From positions 229,360,620 to 229,424,619 of the forward strand of contig CM057009.1 of assembly GCA_029891345.1 (NCBI GenBank): a DNA stretch of 64,000 nt, given 5' to 3'. The notes under the pieces are model-generated. The model saw nothing but the letters and a program-made list of their open reading frames with translations, had not been told where the DNA came from and searched no databases. This DNA comes from Dryococelus australis (taxonomy: Eukaryota; Arthropoda; Insecta; Phasmatodea; Phasmatidae). Below are positions 32,390-44,399 of the stretch, piece by piece (position 1 is the stretch's first letter; each line of letters starts with the position of its first letter). The translations under genes and the position numbers were made by a program.

Positions 32390-34470
32390 AGTAGTAGGGA
32401 AATGGCGAGTAAGGGCCAAAGGGATCTGGGATCGGAGCAAGAGCCAGGGAGCCGCCATGTTGTTACATCAACCGTCCGCCGTCTTGGAAGTCATTGACAC
32501 CGACATTGACCTTCGACCCGTGACCTTGACCCTGGTGACCTCAAATCCCAAAAAACCTAAAATTGCGAAAAAAAAATATTAATAATATATATTACATAAA
32601 TAGTATTAAAATTGTAAAAAAATCGAAAAATGTATCTAAAAATGTATTATTAGAAATCTTATTCGAAAAAGACATTTTAAATTTTTTTATTAAAAATGTA
32701 TATAAGGAAGTGTTTTATTTAAAAGTTTTCCATTGGTGGCCATTTTCCCTAAAAAAAATTTCTCTTTTACCCTTAAAATATCACTTTTTCCTTTAAAATT
32801 TCCCTTTTTTCTTAAAAATTTATAGAAAAATCATTTAAAACTTTTTATTTAGAAAACTTGTGTACCTTAGCGGAGGCCGCCATCTTTGTTTATATGTTAC
32901 TGTCTCTCTCACCATTTCTCGACTACCGTATTTGATTTTTCCTTTGTCATTTGTTTACTTCCTACTGGAGGCCACCATCTTTGTTTATAAGTTACTGGTT
33001 CCACCATCTTTGTTTTTTTTGTTCGGCAATTGTTTACATGTTTCTGGAGGCAGCTGTCTTGGTATTTTCGTTCGTCATTTGTTTAAGAGATTGTCTCTCA
33101 CCTATCTTCGACCAATTAGTCGCGTATGCACCATCAGTTACTCACTATAGATCGATTAGTCGTATTCGCTCCACTGCCATATTGGGAACCTTCGGCTGCC
33201 ATATTGGTAAGCAACAATTAGTAGTATTCGCTCCACTGCAATATTGGTAGGCTCGCAACTATGTTCCCCACTATATTGGTAAGCATCAATTAGTAGCTTT
33301 CGCTCCACTGCCATATTGGTAGGCTCTCACCTGTATTCGCTTACCATATTGGTAAGCATCATGGCCGCCATATTGGTAGGCTATCGCCTTTGTTCACCCA
33401 TCATATTGGCGACTGGGCCAAGTAGTATACTCTCACTTTATTTAATAAAATTTATAACAAGAATTATTTCTAAAATGTTTTGTCACGACCAATTAGTGTT
33501 TAGTCAGCAATCCTCCACCCATTAATCGCATGTGCTCCACCCCCATACAATTAATCACTTTTCGTTCAATCAAATGATTCTCATTGGCTGTTTACTAATT
33601 AGTCGACAAGCGTCCACCACGTTCGCTCGACTGTTGGAAGGATGACACTGATAAATATAGACTTTAAAAAAGAATAGTTTTTACCCAATTAAGAGTTTAC
33701 CTACATTCATTACTTGCGAGTAGATGGATTATGGTGTACATGGGACCAGGGCTAGGGTCTCGATGATCGAGGAACCAACATGGCAGCTGGCTCCGCCATC
33801 TTGGCAGCCGTTTTGTCGTGTCCGCCGTCTTGGCAGCCAGTATGTCGGAACAGGCATCTTGACAGGCAGTATTCCATTTTACGTGTTCTGTCATTCCACC
33901 TGGATTTTTCCTGCTCTATCATTCCAACTTTATTTAATGTGCTCTATCATTGTGTTTTGTTTTTTCATGTTCTATCATTCCATAGATTTCCTCCGATTGC
34001 TCCCATTTTTTCTCTTTTGTATTCTTTCTCTCTCACACTTTCTTTTCTTTTCCTCTGGCCGTCTTCTTCGCCCACCATCTATGTAGTTTGGTGGCCAACT
34101 GCTAGGTGGCTCTGGTGTGTCAGCCGCCATCTTTGGTTCCTTCATCGCCCACCAGGAGCGCTGGTGTGTCCGTCATCTTATTTGCACTTGTTCGTTCGTT
34201 CAGCACCTGCTAGGGAGCGCGTGTGTGGCCGCCGCCATGTTGTTCTTTCCTTCATCGCCTGCTAGGAGGTACTGGTGTGCGTCCGCCATCTTGTTTATGG
34301 TAATTAATTTTATTATTTTTCTTAGCTCAAATAATTCCTTTGTAAGGGGGCAGGATAAAACTGCCGGACCTGGTGGTCACCATACCAAAGCCTTAAGGAA
34401 CTCTGCTACCTGTACATATATCAAGACAAGGGGTTTAAATGAAGTACATGTGAATAAGTGTTTATAGAGA
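32390..34470 (+). mobile_element. Element P3: P-family terminus and body, right end not found
   Basis: It starts agtagtagggaaatgg, like P2 and P1, directly inside the gypsy integrase frame. The body follows the family pattern: ggagccgccatgttg, gaccttgaccctggtgacc (32500-32545), A-rich tract, then many 'gccaccatctttg' and 'gccatattggtagg' units (32870-33420), then similar GC-rich modules to about 34300. No inverted terminus (ctactact) was found to the right, so the element is truncated or its end is too diverged. Long frames at 33724-34265 are translations of these repeats. Confidence 0.6.
33160..33420. repeat. CCATATTGG tandem repeat inside P3
   Basis: Units such as cgctccactgccatattggtaggctc recur at 33167, 33229 and 33301 (62 and 72 bp apart), with further gccatattggtaggct copies to 33390. 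The same ggcagccatattgg phrase appears in P1 and P2. Confidence 0.8.
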
Positions 34471-34980
34471 AAAAGAACTACAAAATATGGTTTTAAAAAT
34501 GTTAATCTATTTATTTTACATTATGTGACATGTCTACGAACTCGTATTTTCTAAAATAATTATATTATGACATCACAACTATCGATTTGACATAAAAAAA
34601 ACAATAATATAAAATAAAATTTATTTTTCATTTTATATCATTTTATTTAACTTTTACAAACAAGTGTATGTGTGACGTCCACGAACTCGTACTTTCTAGA
34701 TATATAAGAATATGTCGTCAGAATATATGATCAAATGGCTACGACCAGTGCCATATTGGATTCTATAATCAATTAAATGTATTAGTAAATATGCCAAGTG
34801 GTATATATTTTTGGGTTTGAGTTTTCAAATCGAATGATAAACTAACAGTATGAACTTAGACTATTCGCACTTTTTTCGATAAGTCGCAAATGCTCCACTG
34901 CCTTACTGAATTAAGTAGGCATAAGAGCAATTTTTTTAATTAATTATATTACAATTTGAATCATCAAATACAACTCAGTG
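34471..34980. other. AT-rich stretch, no gene
   Basis: A short phrase, acgaactcgtattttctaaa or its variant, repeats at about 34536 and 34680, each after tgtgac; possibly a diverged tandem of about 145 bp. No coding feature. Confidence 0.4.
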
Positions 34981-34984
34981 ATTA

Positions 34985-35790
34985 CCTTACCAAAGGTCAT
35001 GTTTTAAGTGTAAAATGTTTATATGTGACATATACAAACTTATAAGCACAGATGACAATTATTTTCAAACCATTGAAGTTATAGCCATCAGACGCATATC
35101 ATAGGCATCGCCTACGACGACAACCATAGTGGCAGGAGCAAGTTATCCTATGTTTGGGTATAAGCATAATTGGCTTTAGGTTCCAAACCAATTCAAATAT
35201 AGCTGCTCAATTTATAACATAGGCATCACTCATGACGACGATAAAGGTCGCAGGGTCAAATATACCCCATGTCTACTTATAATATTAGTTGGCTGTAATT
35301 TCCGAACTGTTTAAGATATAGTTGTCAAATTCATAACACAGACATCACCCACGACGGTGAGAAGGGTTGCAGGGTCAAATATACTCTATGTGTACTTATA
35401 AGCATAGTTGATGGTAATTACCGAACCGTTTAATAAATATTAGCCAAATTTATAACATAGGCATTGCCCCCAGCAGCTAAAAGGGTCACAGGACCAAGTA
35501 TACAATATGTAGAATTACAAGCATAGTTGATTGTAATCTCCGAACCATTTGAGATATAGACACCAAATATATAACATAGGCATTACCCACCACTACGAGA
35601 AGGATCGCAGTGTTAAGTATACCCTATGTCTACTTATAAGCATGGTTGGCTTTAATTTCCGAACTGTTTAGGATTTAGCCATCAGCATAACCCCCGAGAG
35701 CGAAAAGGGTCATGGGGTCAAGTATGTCCTAAGCACACTTATGTGCATAGTTGAGCATAAATTCCGAACTGTTAAAATATATAAACGACT
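34985..35790. repeat. 119-bp tandem array
   Basis: The phrase ataacataggcat or a close variant occurs at 35096, 35214, 35333, 35452 and 35571, spaced 118, 119, 119 and 119 bp. A partial upstream copy and a shortened last copy complete the array. Each unit contains acgacg-gaaaagggtcgcagggtcaa-tataccctatgt-tacttataagcatagttgg-tttccgaac-gttta. Units differ at roughly one base in five. There is no coding frame. Confidence 0.92.
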
Positions 35791-35814
35791 AACTGATATG
35801 CATTTATTAACAGT

Positions 35815-37325
35815 TAGTGTATATTGCAGGAGCATCGATCGCTGTAAGTTATGTTAGATGAAAAATGAAAATACAATTTTTAAGTGTGGTAACGATACGG
35901 TTAACACAGCAAACAGATATAAAAATAAAATATGAAGGAAAATAATTATAAACACTTACCAACCATTTTATTCACATGCGTCGGATGCTGTACAATATGT
36001 TAAAAGCTGACAGATAAGACCAGGCCGTCCTGGTCAGTAAAACAGAATAGCAAACGCCTTTCACATGAACCAAGTGAAGCGAAACGGTTGAATTCAGCCA
36101 ACACACACATCACTAGCAGCAGAACGCATCGTCCTGTCCAGCATTGCGCAATCAACTAATCTGTAAGGCATATCTATAAAAGCTAATTGTACATGTACTT
36201 ATTTTGAATATATACCATTTATAGTGCTAGAACTGTATGCACATACAAAATAGCATTCATTTAAACCATTACTTCACAAGACACATGGTAACACTTTGTT
36301 CTGAGGCAAACAGATATAAAAAATTATATGAGTAAATAGTTATAATCATTTAACCACCTGCATATATTGCGCGAGCATCGAACACTGTGCATCATTATGT
36401 ATAAATAAAAACACTTGCGCGAAGCAGAGAAGCACACATGCGATAAGGTCAACATTGCGATACACTAATGCAAACAGAAATAAAAACAAAATATTTATAA
36501 GCACTTACCAAACATTGCAATCCCATATTACACATGCATCGGGTGCTGTACGCTGTGTTAAAATATATCGGACAAGACCAGACCGTCCTGGCCAGTACAA
36601 CAGAATAGCAAACACCTTCCGCACGAACCGAGTGAAACGAAACCTTCAAATTCAGCGAACCCTAACATCACTGACAGGAGAACACGTCCGACCCGGCCAA
36701 CGTTGTGCGATCAACTAGCCCAGGTGGTCGGCTAGCGATTCGAGTACCATGCAGGCCTCGCTAAGTCGAAGGGATGGTAGAGAATACTAGTCTAGAGAGA
36801 GAGAGAGAGAGAGAGAGAGACGCGTCAGGCTCCAGGGTAGCAGCAGTCGAGTCACACAAGCACTTCCCTTTACGAGAGGAATTCAGTACAAGGTAACAAT
36901 TTATTCCGTTTTAAACACTATCTATACATGTACGTATTTGAACACACATAATTTGTAGCATCAGAACCGTAAGCACACACGAAACAACGTGTATTTAAAA
37001 CATTTGTAGTGCAAGAGAGACGACACTGCTACACATGCTGAGGCAAACAGATTTAAAAGCAAAATAGTTTTACAGATTTACTAATAAATGCATATTGTGC
37101 GAGCATCGCGCGCTGTACGTTGTGTTACGTGAAAAAAAAAAAAACCATTGTTAAGTGTGGGGACGACGATAAGGACAACACTGCTAGACGCCAATACAGA
37201 CTGTTATAAGCACTTGCCAACCATTGTAACCACATATTACACATGCACGTCCCATTACGAAAGGAATTCTGTACAAAGTAACAATTTATTTCGTTTTAAT
37301 ACATTTAGCTGTAAATATTAGCACG
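35815..37325. repeat. Tandem units of about 540-725 bp
   Basis: The phrase gcatattgcgcgagcatcg or a variant begins copies at about 35825, 36362 and 37088. Each is followed by a shared 'aagtgtggggacgac', 'gcaaacagatataaaa', 'gcacttaccaaccatt', 'cacatgcatcgggtgctgtac' series. The second unit includes a 'gaccgtcctggccagtacaacagaatagcaaac' stretch also in the first, plus an (AG)n microsatellite at 36794-36820. The units are long, diverged and directly repeated, like an old satellite or duplicated element. Confidence 0.75.
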
Positions 37326-37800
37326 TCTCCTTAAAAATATCGCTTCGAATACACTGGTGTTGGTAGAGGATATCGCTTCTGTCCATCTTACTCACTTTCA
37401 GGTCTACATAAGCAGTTCGTACCAACACACATCGCTCCGAATTGTTTTTTTCTCTCGTCGAGAGGACATGGTTAAAATACCGCTATGCAGTTTTAGCGGT
37501 CAGAAAATTTTATCATCTATTGTAGCATATGGAAAGATTAAATCACTAACAACACTCGGCAAATATACCGAGCATACATACCTGCCTAAACCATTCCTTC
37601 TCGCGCCAAACGAAATAAAATCCGTCTACAAACACCTACCTGCCTATCTGCAACAAGACGAAGAGATTCTCGAATGTCTAGAATGTTGACAAGGTATAGT
37701 GCTATCGTTACAAGCACGACACATCCCAGATTCCTGTGTAGGCATTGAGGGAACATCCCCAAGTTAAAGTTCAGCCTTTTTTTTCAAGTACAAATCTGTA
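37326..37800 (+). other. Unassigned 110-codon ORF region
   Basis: 37357-37689 is open for 110 codons. The second half from MVKIPLCSF (37467) looks protein-like (GKYTEHTYLPKPFLLAPNEI, then SVYKHLPAYLQQDEEILECL) and ends at TGA. It has no ATG-context, splice or promoter evidence and I recognise no family. It is the most protein-like unassigned frame in the window outside the elements and could be a mobile-element or host exon. Confidence 0.25.
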
Positions 37801-37804
37801 GTTC

Positions 37805-38085
37805 GACGGCTCACCGTGGCGTAGTGCTAGTGTCTCCCAGCCGCTCAGTCTACCAGTCGCCGGTTCAGGAGGGCAACGTTGCCCAATGTTGAGTCTTCTC
37901 TGTTTCTCTGGTTTTCCCGTACCACTCGCACGAGCCCCTGCCCAAACATCTGCGGGAATACCAGCATTTATTCATTATCTCAGGATACCGTTGACGGCTG
38001 CTGAGCTCAAGAGTGGTGGGGATAAAATGGTTGGCCTTACTCACGGGACTGGAAGACTACTATTGAAGAGGAGGCTACATACAAT
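37805..38085 (+). mobile_element. Diverged tRNA-derived SINE
   Basis: An A-box-like tggcgtagtgctagtg (37817-37832) and a B-box-like ccggttcagga (37860-37870) are followed by a body with tctggttttcccgtaccactcgcacgag. The layout resembles the SINEs at 10.8 and 62.0 kb. The 72-codon frame inside is incidental. Confidence 0.5.
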
Positions 38086-38395
38086 ATGTTTCGAGTTATT
38101 TTGACAAGTTATGAGCATTCTCAAATAGTTCATTAGTTTAACCTGGTCAAGTTTTAAAGCTCCCTAATAGGTGCCACTGCATCGCATTGTGGACATTGTG
38201 CACGGCTGTCGTAAATTGTGACAGTGATGATATGTTAGAATAAAACGAATTTAAATGTCTAAATTGATTAAGTACTCGCATTATACTCCGGACTGAAACC
38301 AAATATCAAAACGGTCCTTGAAATATAAGCTAATATCTAGGCCACGTGAAGTGTACTTAACATCAAATGACATTCGACATTGATGGGGTGCTGTC
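38086..38395. other. No gene recognised
   Basis: AT-rich flank of the short tandem array; nothing supported. Confidence 0.4.
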
Positions 38396-38735
38396 ATAAC
38401 TTAGAAACACACAACTTAAAAACACTTAACTTAGAATTTTCTAAGTTATGCCTGTTCAAAGATATGTATTTCTAACTTATGATCATTCTAATTTGTGTGT
38501 TTCTAAGTTATACGTTTCTAAGTTATAATAGTTCCAAGTGGAGTATTTCTAAGTTATGATCGTTCTTAGTTATGATAATTCTAAGTTACGATGTTTCTAA
38601 GTTACGTGATTCTAAGTTGTGTGTTTCTAAGTTATGATAGTTCTAAGTTGTGTGTTTCTAAGTTATCATAGTTCTAAGTTGTGTGTTTCTAAGTTATGAT
38701 CGTTCTATGTTATGATTTTCAAAGTTGATATGTGG
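38396..38735. repeat. Short tandem array of TTCTAAGTTAT with an internal inversion
   Basis: About twenty copies of a 15-16-bp unit (ttctaagttatgata / ttctaagttgtgtg), paired into a 31-bp higher unit between 38600 and 38700. The first four copies are in opposite orientation (aacttagaaacacac). The switch point is a 20-bp inverted repeat at 38428-38447, aacttagaa-tt-ttctaagtt. Confidence 0.88.
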
Positions 38736-40018
38736 GGCTTATTGGTAAAATAGTTATTTGTGTGCTCGGGGCGAATGTTTCCATACGGTCTTACTGTCAG
38801 AGGCTCCGAAGCTCACTCTATATGCGTTTTTTGAAATCGCATTATTCAGCTTTGTGTGTTTCCCAGTAGATGGCTTTTTTGGATGGTCGTGAATTCTTCA
38901 ATGCTGATAGATAAAGAATGAAGCAAAGCAGATCGGCTGACGAGCGATTGAGAAGTTCTGTGCCTTGTGCGTGCTAGGCTATTTATCAGTAAATATTAAA
39001 CATTTTTACTGGAAAACGAAATTGTTTGTAAATTACCAGTGCCTAAAAATATCTTGTAGTATACATGAAAAATTTAAACATTGACGGTTAGGTTTTAGGA
39101 AAAAAAAAAATTATATTTTGCAAGTAAGCGAGTGTTCTTTTGTCACAATGGTAGATCGCTTGCCTTTTAATCAGTTTTCTTTTGAAATTAGTTGTCTGAA
39201 GCCCCTGTCGCACTGTCAAATTTTCCCAACAAACTGCTTCCAATATGTTTGGTCAAATAATGTTGGACAGTTGTCATCGAAACGCCATAAACCACGTCAT
39301 TTTTGTCTGAGAAAGTTGGAAGATTCAGTTCCCATTAAGCATTTGAAAATTGGACAGGTTCTAAAATTGATTTGATGTTTGATGGTCTCAGCAAATCAGA
39401 ATCGTGCATGACAAAAACGGACGTCAAGAAACTTAAAATTACGAACAATAATTTATGTGTAAGCTGTCTGGGCAGGAATGCTATTTTAAGTGAATATTGC
39501 ACTTAATATTACGAACTCAGAGGTATTTATTTCATAGTACAGGAAACTTATCTTATAAATTAAATTTTAATTTAGTAAATAAAAGAAAATTAATTACAAT
39601 ATTACTTACATTTCTGCCTGTAATGGACCGCATTGAAAAACAAAACCAATATCTCATTATTAAATTAATTTCTAAAAAGTATTTCAAATTTGATTATTCC
39701 AATAAAAAATGTCGACTGTGTGTCACATTTTTAAACACATTCTAGATTATTCGATCAAATTTGTTGGAAGGAAAAAATTGATGGCCGCATTTTGTTCTCA
39801 AATTTTATTGTCAATTATATTGGAAGGCAGAAATTTGATAGTTTGATAGGGACTTAACAATGTTCCCAACTTAGTATTAAAATATACTAAAAAAATTTAT
39901 GTCGTAAAATCGTATTTTCTCAACTCATAAGAGAATAAATTTTATTAGTCATTAAATAGAACGCTTAGAAGTTTCTCTCTTTTAGAAAAAAAAATGAATT
40001 ACAATCTATCCTATAACC
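38736..40018. other. AT-rich stretch, no gene recognised
   Basis: The frames at 39118-39375 (85 codons) and 39497-39745 (82 codons) match no known family and lack context. Nothing else is supported. Confidence 0.4.
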
Positions 40019-40321
40019 TTAACCCTTTAAGTCCCCGCGCGTGTCCATGACCGTGCACATGTTGCACATAAATGATATGTATGACCGGTACTGTACACAT
40101 AAAATAATCAGTTCACGGTGTTTTGGGCATTGTCTTTGAAAGCAATCTGATTTGCCGAAGTTTCTGTTGCTCTCGTCTGTGGTCTGACATCAGTGAACAC
40201 ACAGGCAGCATGTTGTTCACTGGGTCTGAGAAGCACGCTCCACACAAGTACAGTGCATGCCAAAATATTTCACAAATGCAACACTTGAGCTAATCAATTA
40301 ATTCGGGACCGAACTGGTTAA
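40019..40321. mobile_element. piggyBac-like MITE flanked by TTAA
   Basis: TTAA at 40019-40022 and at 40318-40321 bracket about 295 bp. The left end reads ccctttaagtccccg and the inverted right end ccagttcggtcccga, a weak terminal inverted repeat that keeps the CC start and gtccc. TTAA target and CC-type ends are hallmarks of piggyBac-related elements. Inside, cagtgaaca (40191-40199) and tgttcactg (40214-40222) form a perfect 9-bp hairpin. There is no transposase, so it is non-autonomous. Confidence 0.6.
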
Positions 40322-41570
40322 AGCGTTTTTATATTCTACTGTGATCTTATTTACTCACTGAGCAGCTTCGGTTTCGCGAATCACTCATATCTGTATTTCA
40401 TATAATCTCAAGCTTAAGAGACCAAATAATAGAGATTTTAAAAAATCTTTGTGAATAAAAAACATTAAGGGCCGATTACAAAATGTATATTTAAAGTATT
40501 AGTTATGTGAACATATTATATTTTCAAACTGAAATTTTAATCACTGATTAGTCTCCTAATGCTTCTCAATATACGTTTCTTAGGTACTGGTAAGGTCTAT
40601 TTTACTCAGGTTAGAAAGCTCAATGATATTATTTTGACAACGAAATTTTTTTTCTGCTCTAGGTAAGCGCTTGTGTCACAGCATACCAACTTTTTTCTGA
40701 TATCTACGTTAAAAACCAATTAATTGCAATAATCATAAACTAATATAGTATAAAGGGAAGTCATTGGCGAGTGCGTCTGTCTGTCTGTACGACTGCGCTA
40801 ATCTCGAGAACCACTGAACGGATATGGATACGGTTTTTTACTGTTATGATCTGCATCTATCGAGGAAGGTTAGTGCTTATTAAAACTGTCCTAGCACTTA
40901 TAGGAGCTGAGCATTAACGGTATTAACGAATCAAGTTGAGAAAAACGTTTTCCGCCAGCGCACACTCATGGAATACGCTGTTTAATCCTTTAGAGATATA
41001 ACATAATCATGTACGAAAGATTGGTGTAAAAATTAATTATGTACAAAAAGTCAGTAGTAGCATATATCTATCATTAATAAATAGGTAGTAATACGCGTAT
41101 TTACGATTTAAATTACGAAATAAAAACCATTGTAAAATTCACTCTTTTATAACTATGAAGAGCTTATTTTTAATCAAAATAAATTAATTCATAATTAAAA
41201 CTCTTTAATATAGATAAGAAATGTCCTTTTCATCATACAATTGTCGCCATTAATTCAAAAGTTATGAAAAGTTTTGTAAAAAATGTACGTGTGCATGGAC
41301 CTATACGTGTCCGGTAGTTGAGCTAAATCTGGCAACCATGCAGTGACGTATATTTTGCTATTATATGCTGTTATGTCTTCATCTACTTTTATATTGCTCT
41401 GGCTAAATAAAGTGTTTTGTAAAACACTAAAGAAAACTCCAATAGTAAATTATTTAATCAGGAAATCTTGATACTCCTTTGTTCAAAGATAAGTGGTTAC
41501 TAACAACACCAGATATACTTATTAAAATATGAGTGGCATGAAACATGTGATTCCGATACATACCAGTTTT
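40322..41570. other. No gene; includes a repeat-like 'gtctgtctgtc ... ctgaacgga' segment
   Basis: 40745-40990 contains agggaagtcattggcgagtg, tctgtctgtctgtacgactg and gagaaccactgaacggata. Segments of this wording are common in dispersed insect repeats. A related, more diverged stretch is at 49500-49700 (ctgtttgtccg, aaaaacgactgaacg). No termini were found and there is no coding frame. Confidence 0.4.
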
Positions 41571-41574
41571 AAGC

Positions 41575-42413
41575 CTACTTTCCATAGGAATGACAGGGTA
41601 ATGTGCTGTAGTTGGGTGTGTCTGTGTATATGCCCCACCTTTCAATTTTTGAATGTGTGAAACAAATCTTAACAAACTCGGTAGACCTACGCATATATTA
41701 CCTAGTAAGTACGACTGAATCCATAGGTTTTGACTACGTCAGACACCTACTTTAAAAATGTCTGCCATTTTGGAAGATAGCATCACATGAAAAAGCAAAA
41801 AGTTTATTTTATAACTCGAAAATTACTCAACCAACTCTCGCCAAATTTACCACATAAGTAGTACTCGGGTTCAAATTACTGAGGCAGTTATTTTCAAAAT
41901 GATTACACTGTTAATATTTTAGGTTTATTTGTTTTAAATACCACACAATTTAACCAATTTAGACGACATTTTGTATGCTGGCAGTTTCGATTTCAATCAT
42001 CATATATGTAAAAAAAAAATATAACTAATTTTGTCGGCCATTTTGTAAGATATCGCCTCAAGAATTATGTTTTTATGTCGTATCTCTTTGGAAACAATTA
42101 AGTACCCTAACCTATTAGTTTGTAATTTTGCAAACAAATAGTAATGCGGCAGGTAATGTAAAAAAGTATGTTAATGTAGATCAGACAATTATTTTCAACT
42201 ATTTTAGTTTAGTATGCTATATCGTCAGAACAACGCAATCAATTCCAACTTAGTATTGTATGCTCAGAGTACGTATTACAACCAGAAAAATTTATATAAA
42301 AATACATTTATCCACCATTTTGTAAGATAGCGCAACACGAACCAGTAAAATTTTTATCATATCTCGGAAAACAATTGACAAATAACTACTAAATATGCCA
42401 AACAAATAGTACC
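41575..42413 (+). repeat. Family R repeat, copy 1 (interrupted by P2)
   Basis: It begins near cctttcaatttttgaatgtgtgaaac (41637) and contains modules of 'tgtctgccattttggaagatag-atcacatga-...tatatctcggaaaa-attgac-aa-...ccaaa-tagtact'. The same order is in copies at 47.57-49.33 kb (same strand) and 57.1-58.6 kb (opposite strand). It is cut at 42413 by P2 and resumes at 44631. Confidence 0.75.
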
Positions 42414-42645
42414 AGTAGTACGGAAATGATGATTTGGGCACAAGGGTATTGGGCATGGAAGCGCAGGAGGCGGGGAGCTGCCATATTGTTAGGTCACCGA
42501 CCGCCATCTTGGATGTCATTATCCTTTTACCCCTGACCCACGACCTTCGACTTCGACCTTTGAAATTGACCCCAGAGACCTTTGACCACAAAATACCAAA
42601 AAACCCCAAAAATTCCCAAAAAAATTGCCCAAAAATTACAAATAA
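42414..42645 (+). repeat. P2 left terminal inverted repeat
   Basis: Matches 44630-44400 inverted: tgggcacaagggtattgggcatgg, gcgcaggaggcgggg, gaccgccatcttggatgtcat, then gacctt runs, then an A-rich tract. Confidence 0.85.
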
Positions 42646-43079
42646 ATTCCAATTTTTTTAAATCCTAAATAATTCCGAAAAAATTTATTGTTAGAAAGTT
42701 TTTGAAATTTATTTAAAAATATTTAAAGAGGATCTCCAAAAATTCATAACTTTTCTCGGAGCAGGCGAGAAGGTTCAGAGGCCCAGAGTCAGACCAAAGT
42801 GACCTTGGGGTCAGGGCAAGTGGACCAGTCGGTACCTTTGACCTTTGACCTTAACCTTTGCCCCAAATATCCAAAAAATTAAAAAACCACAACTATTTCC
42901 AAAAAATACCAAAAGTTACCATTAAAATTATTAATAAATATTTTACAAATTAATTATTAAAAAATATTCAAACATTATTTTAAAAAAATTGAATTTTCCG
43001 AGGTTCCACCCACTTTCTTTACTTAACAAATTAGTCGCCAGGCCTCCACCCTTCACCCATTCCCAGTCAGCCAGCTTAA

Positions 43080-43174
43080 TAGGCGACCGCCATCTTGGTA
43101 GGTGACCATCATCTTGATAGGTGACCATCATCTTGGTAGGCGTCCGCTATCTTGGTATGCATCACTTATCCACC
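43080..43174. repeat. 19-bp tandem array in P2
   Basis: Units of taggtgaccatcatcttgg or a variant begin at 43080, 43099, 43118, 43137 and 43156, exactly 19 bp apart. Confidence 0.9.
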
Positions 43175-43199
43175 ATATTGGAAGCCAGTGTCCATTAGC

Positions 43200-43790
43200 A
43201 ATCTAAATTTGACATGTGAGCCTTGACCCCTGACCTTGACGTTGACATCATGACCATGAAAAAGTTTGAAAACAAAAACTCGAGAATAGATACATTCAAG
43301 TCAACAAGTATATGACATAACAGACTGCTACCACCATATTGGATACAGACTACCTCGACCTTAGCTTCATGACCTTGAATGACCTTGAAAACAAAAACTC
43401 GAGCAAAATTACATAAAAGTAAGAAAGCATAATACATTACAGACTACCACCGCCATAGTATATGCAGGTAAACTCGACCTTGACCCCATGACATTGAATG
43501 ACCTTCAAAGCATAAACTCGAGAATAATTGCATACAAGTCAACAGGCATATAACATTACAGACTACTGCCAACATATTGGATGCAGACTACCTCGACCTT
43601 AACCCCACGACCTTGAGTGAACTTGAAAACAAAAACTCGAGAAAAATGCATTAAAGTCAGAAAGGATAATACATTACAGACTACCACCGCCATATCAGAT
43701 GCAGGTAAACTCGACCTTGACCCCATGAATTTAAATGACCTTGAAAACTAAAGCTTGAGAAAAATATATATAAGTCAGTAAACACATTTC
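43200..43790. repeat. 119-bp tandem array in P2
   Basis: The word ctcgacctt marks units at 43354, 43473, 43592 and 43710 (spacing 119, 119, 118), with a diverged earlier unit near 43230. Each unit has a gccatattgga-gcag phrase, gaccttgaccccatgaccttgaatgacctt, aaaacaaaaactcgaga and an A-rich tail. Alternate units are more alike (first with third, second with fourth), implying an older dimer. Confidence 0.9.
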
Positions 43791-44030
43791 ACACCAAGTC
43801 ACACCAATCCACACACCAATCCACACGCCATTACACACCAATTAATTCCAATCTACACACCAAACCACACCAATCAATCCCAATCTACACTACAAACCAC
43901 ACCTATCAACCCCAACCCACACACCACTCTTCACCAATCCTCACCAATCCATACACCAATCCACACACCAATCCTTCGATCAATCCCAATCCTACGATCG
44001 ATCCTTATATCAATTCTTCGGTTTGTCGTC
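43785..44030. repeat. CACACCAATCC minisatellite in P2
   Basis: Degenerate 10-13-bp units (cacaccaatccacacaccaatcc, caatcccaatc) on the plus strand, drifting to gatcaatcccaatcctacgatcg at the right end. Confidence 0.85.
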
Positions 44031-44399
44031 TGCTTGTATCCTTACATATAAGAAAAATGGTTCTCCTATTGTCTCCAAAATTTGTACATGTCGGCAGAAT
44101 TAATGATTGTGTATGAAGTCTGCTGTCCGTGCATTTTTATACTAAAGTCTTTATTATAATTTTACTTCCATATCTTAATGTTTATAAGCGAGTGCCCATA
44201 GCACCACTTTAAAGTTGTGATGGATAAAATTATATGGCACACAAAAACGTAATGTACAAAACAATTATTTTAAAATAATATTATTTATTATTTTGTAATT
44301 ACATTTTCACAAGAAAGCAGTTCATCACTTCATATGATATAACTCCGAACGTTAAGTTTTTAAAACATTTTTTCGGAATTTTTCAAAATTGCAAAAAAA

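Noticed and set aside
33160..33420. CCATATTGG words as SRF CArG boxes
   Set aside because: A CArG box needs six A/T bases between CC and GG; these have five, so the match is not valid.
33724..34467. Plus-strand frames of 116-161 codons
   Set aside because: Repeat-derived, compositionally biased translations of P3 modules.
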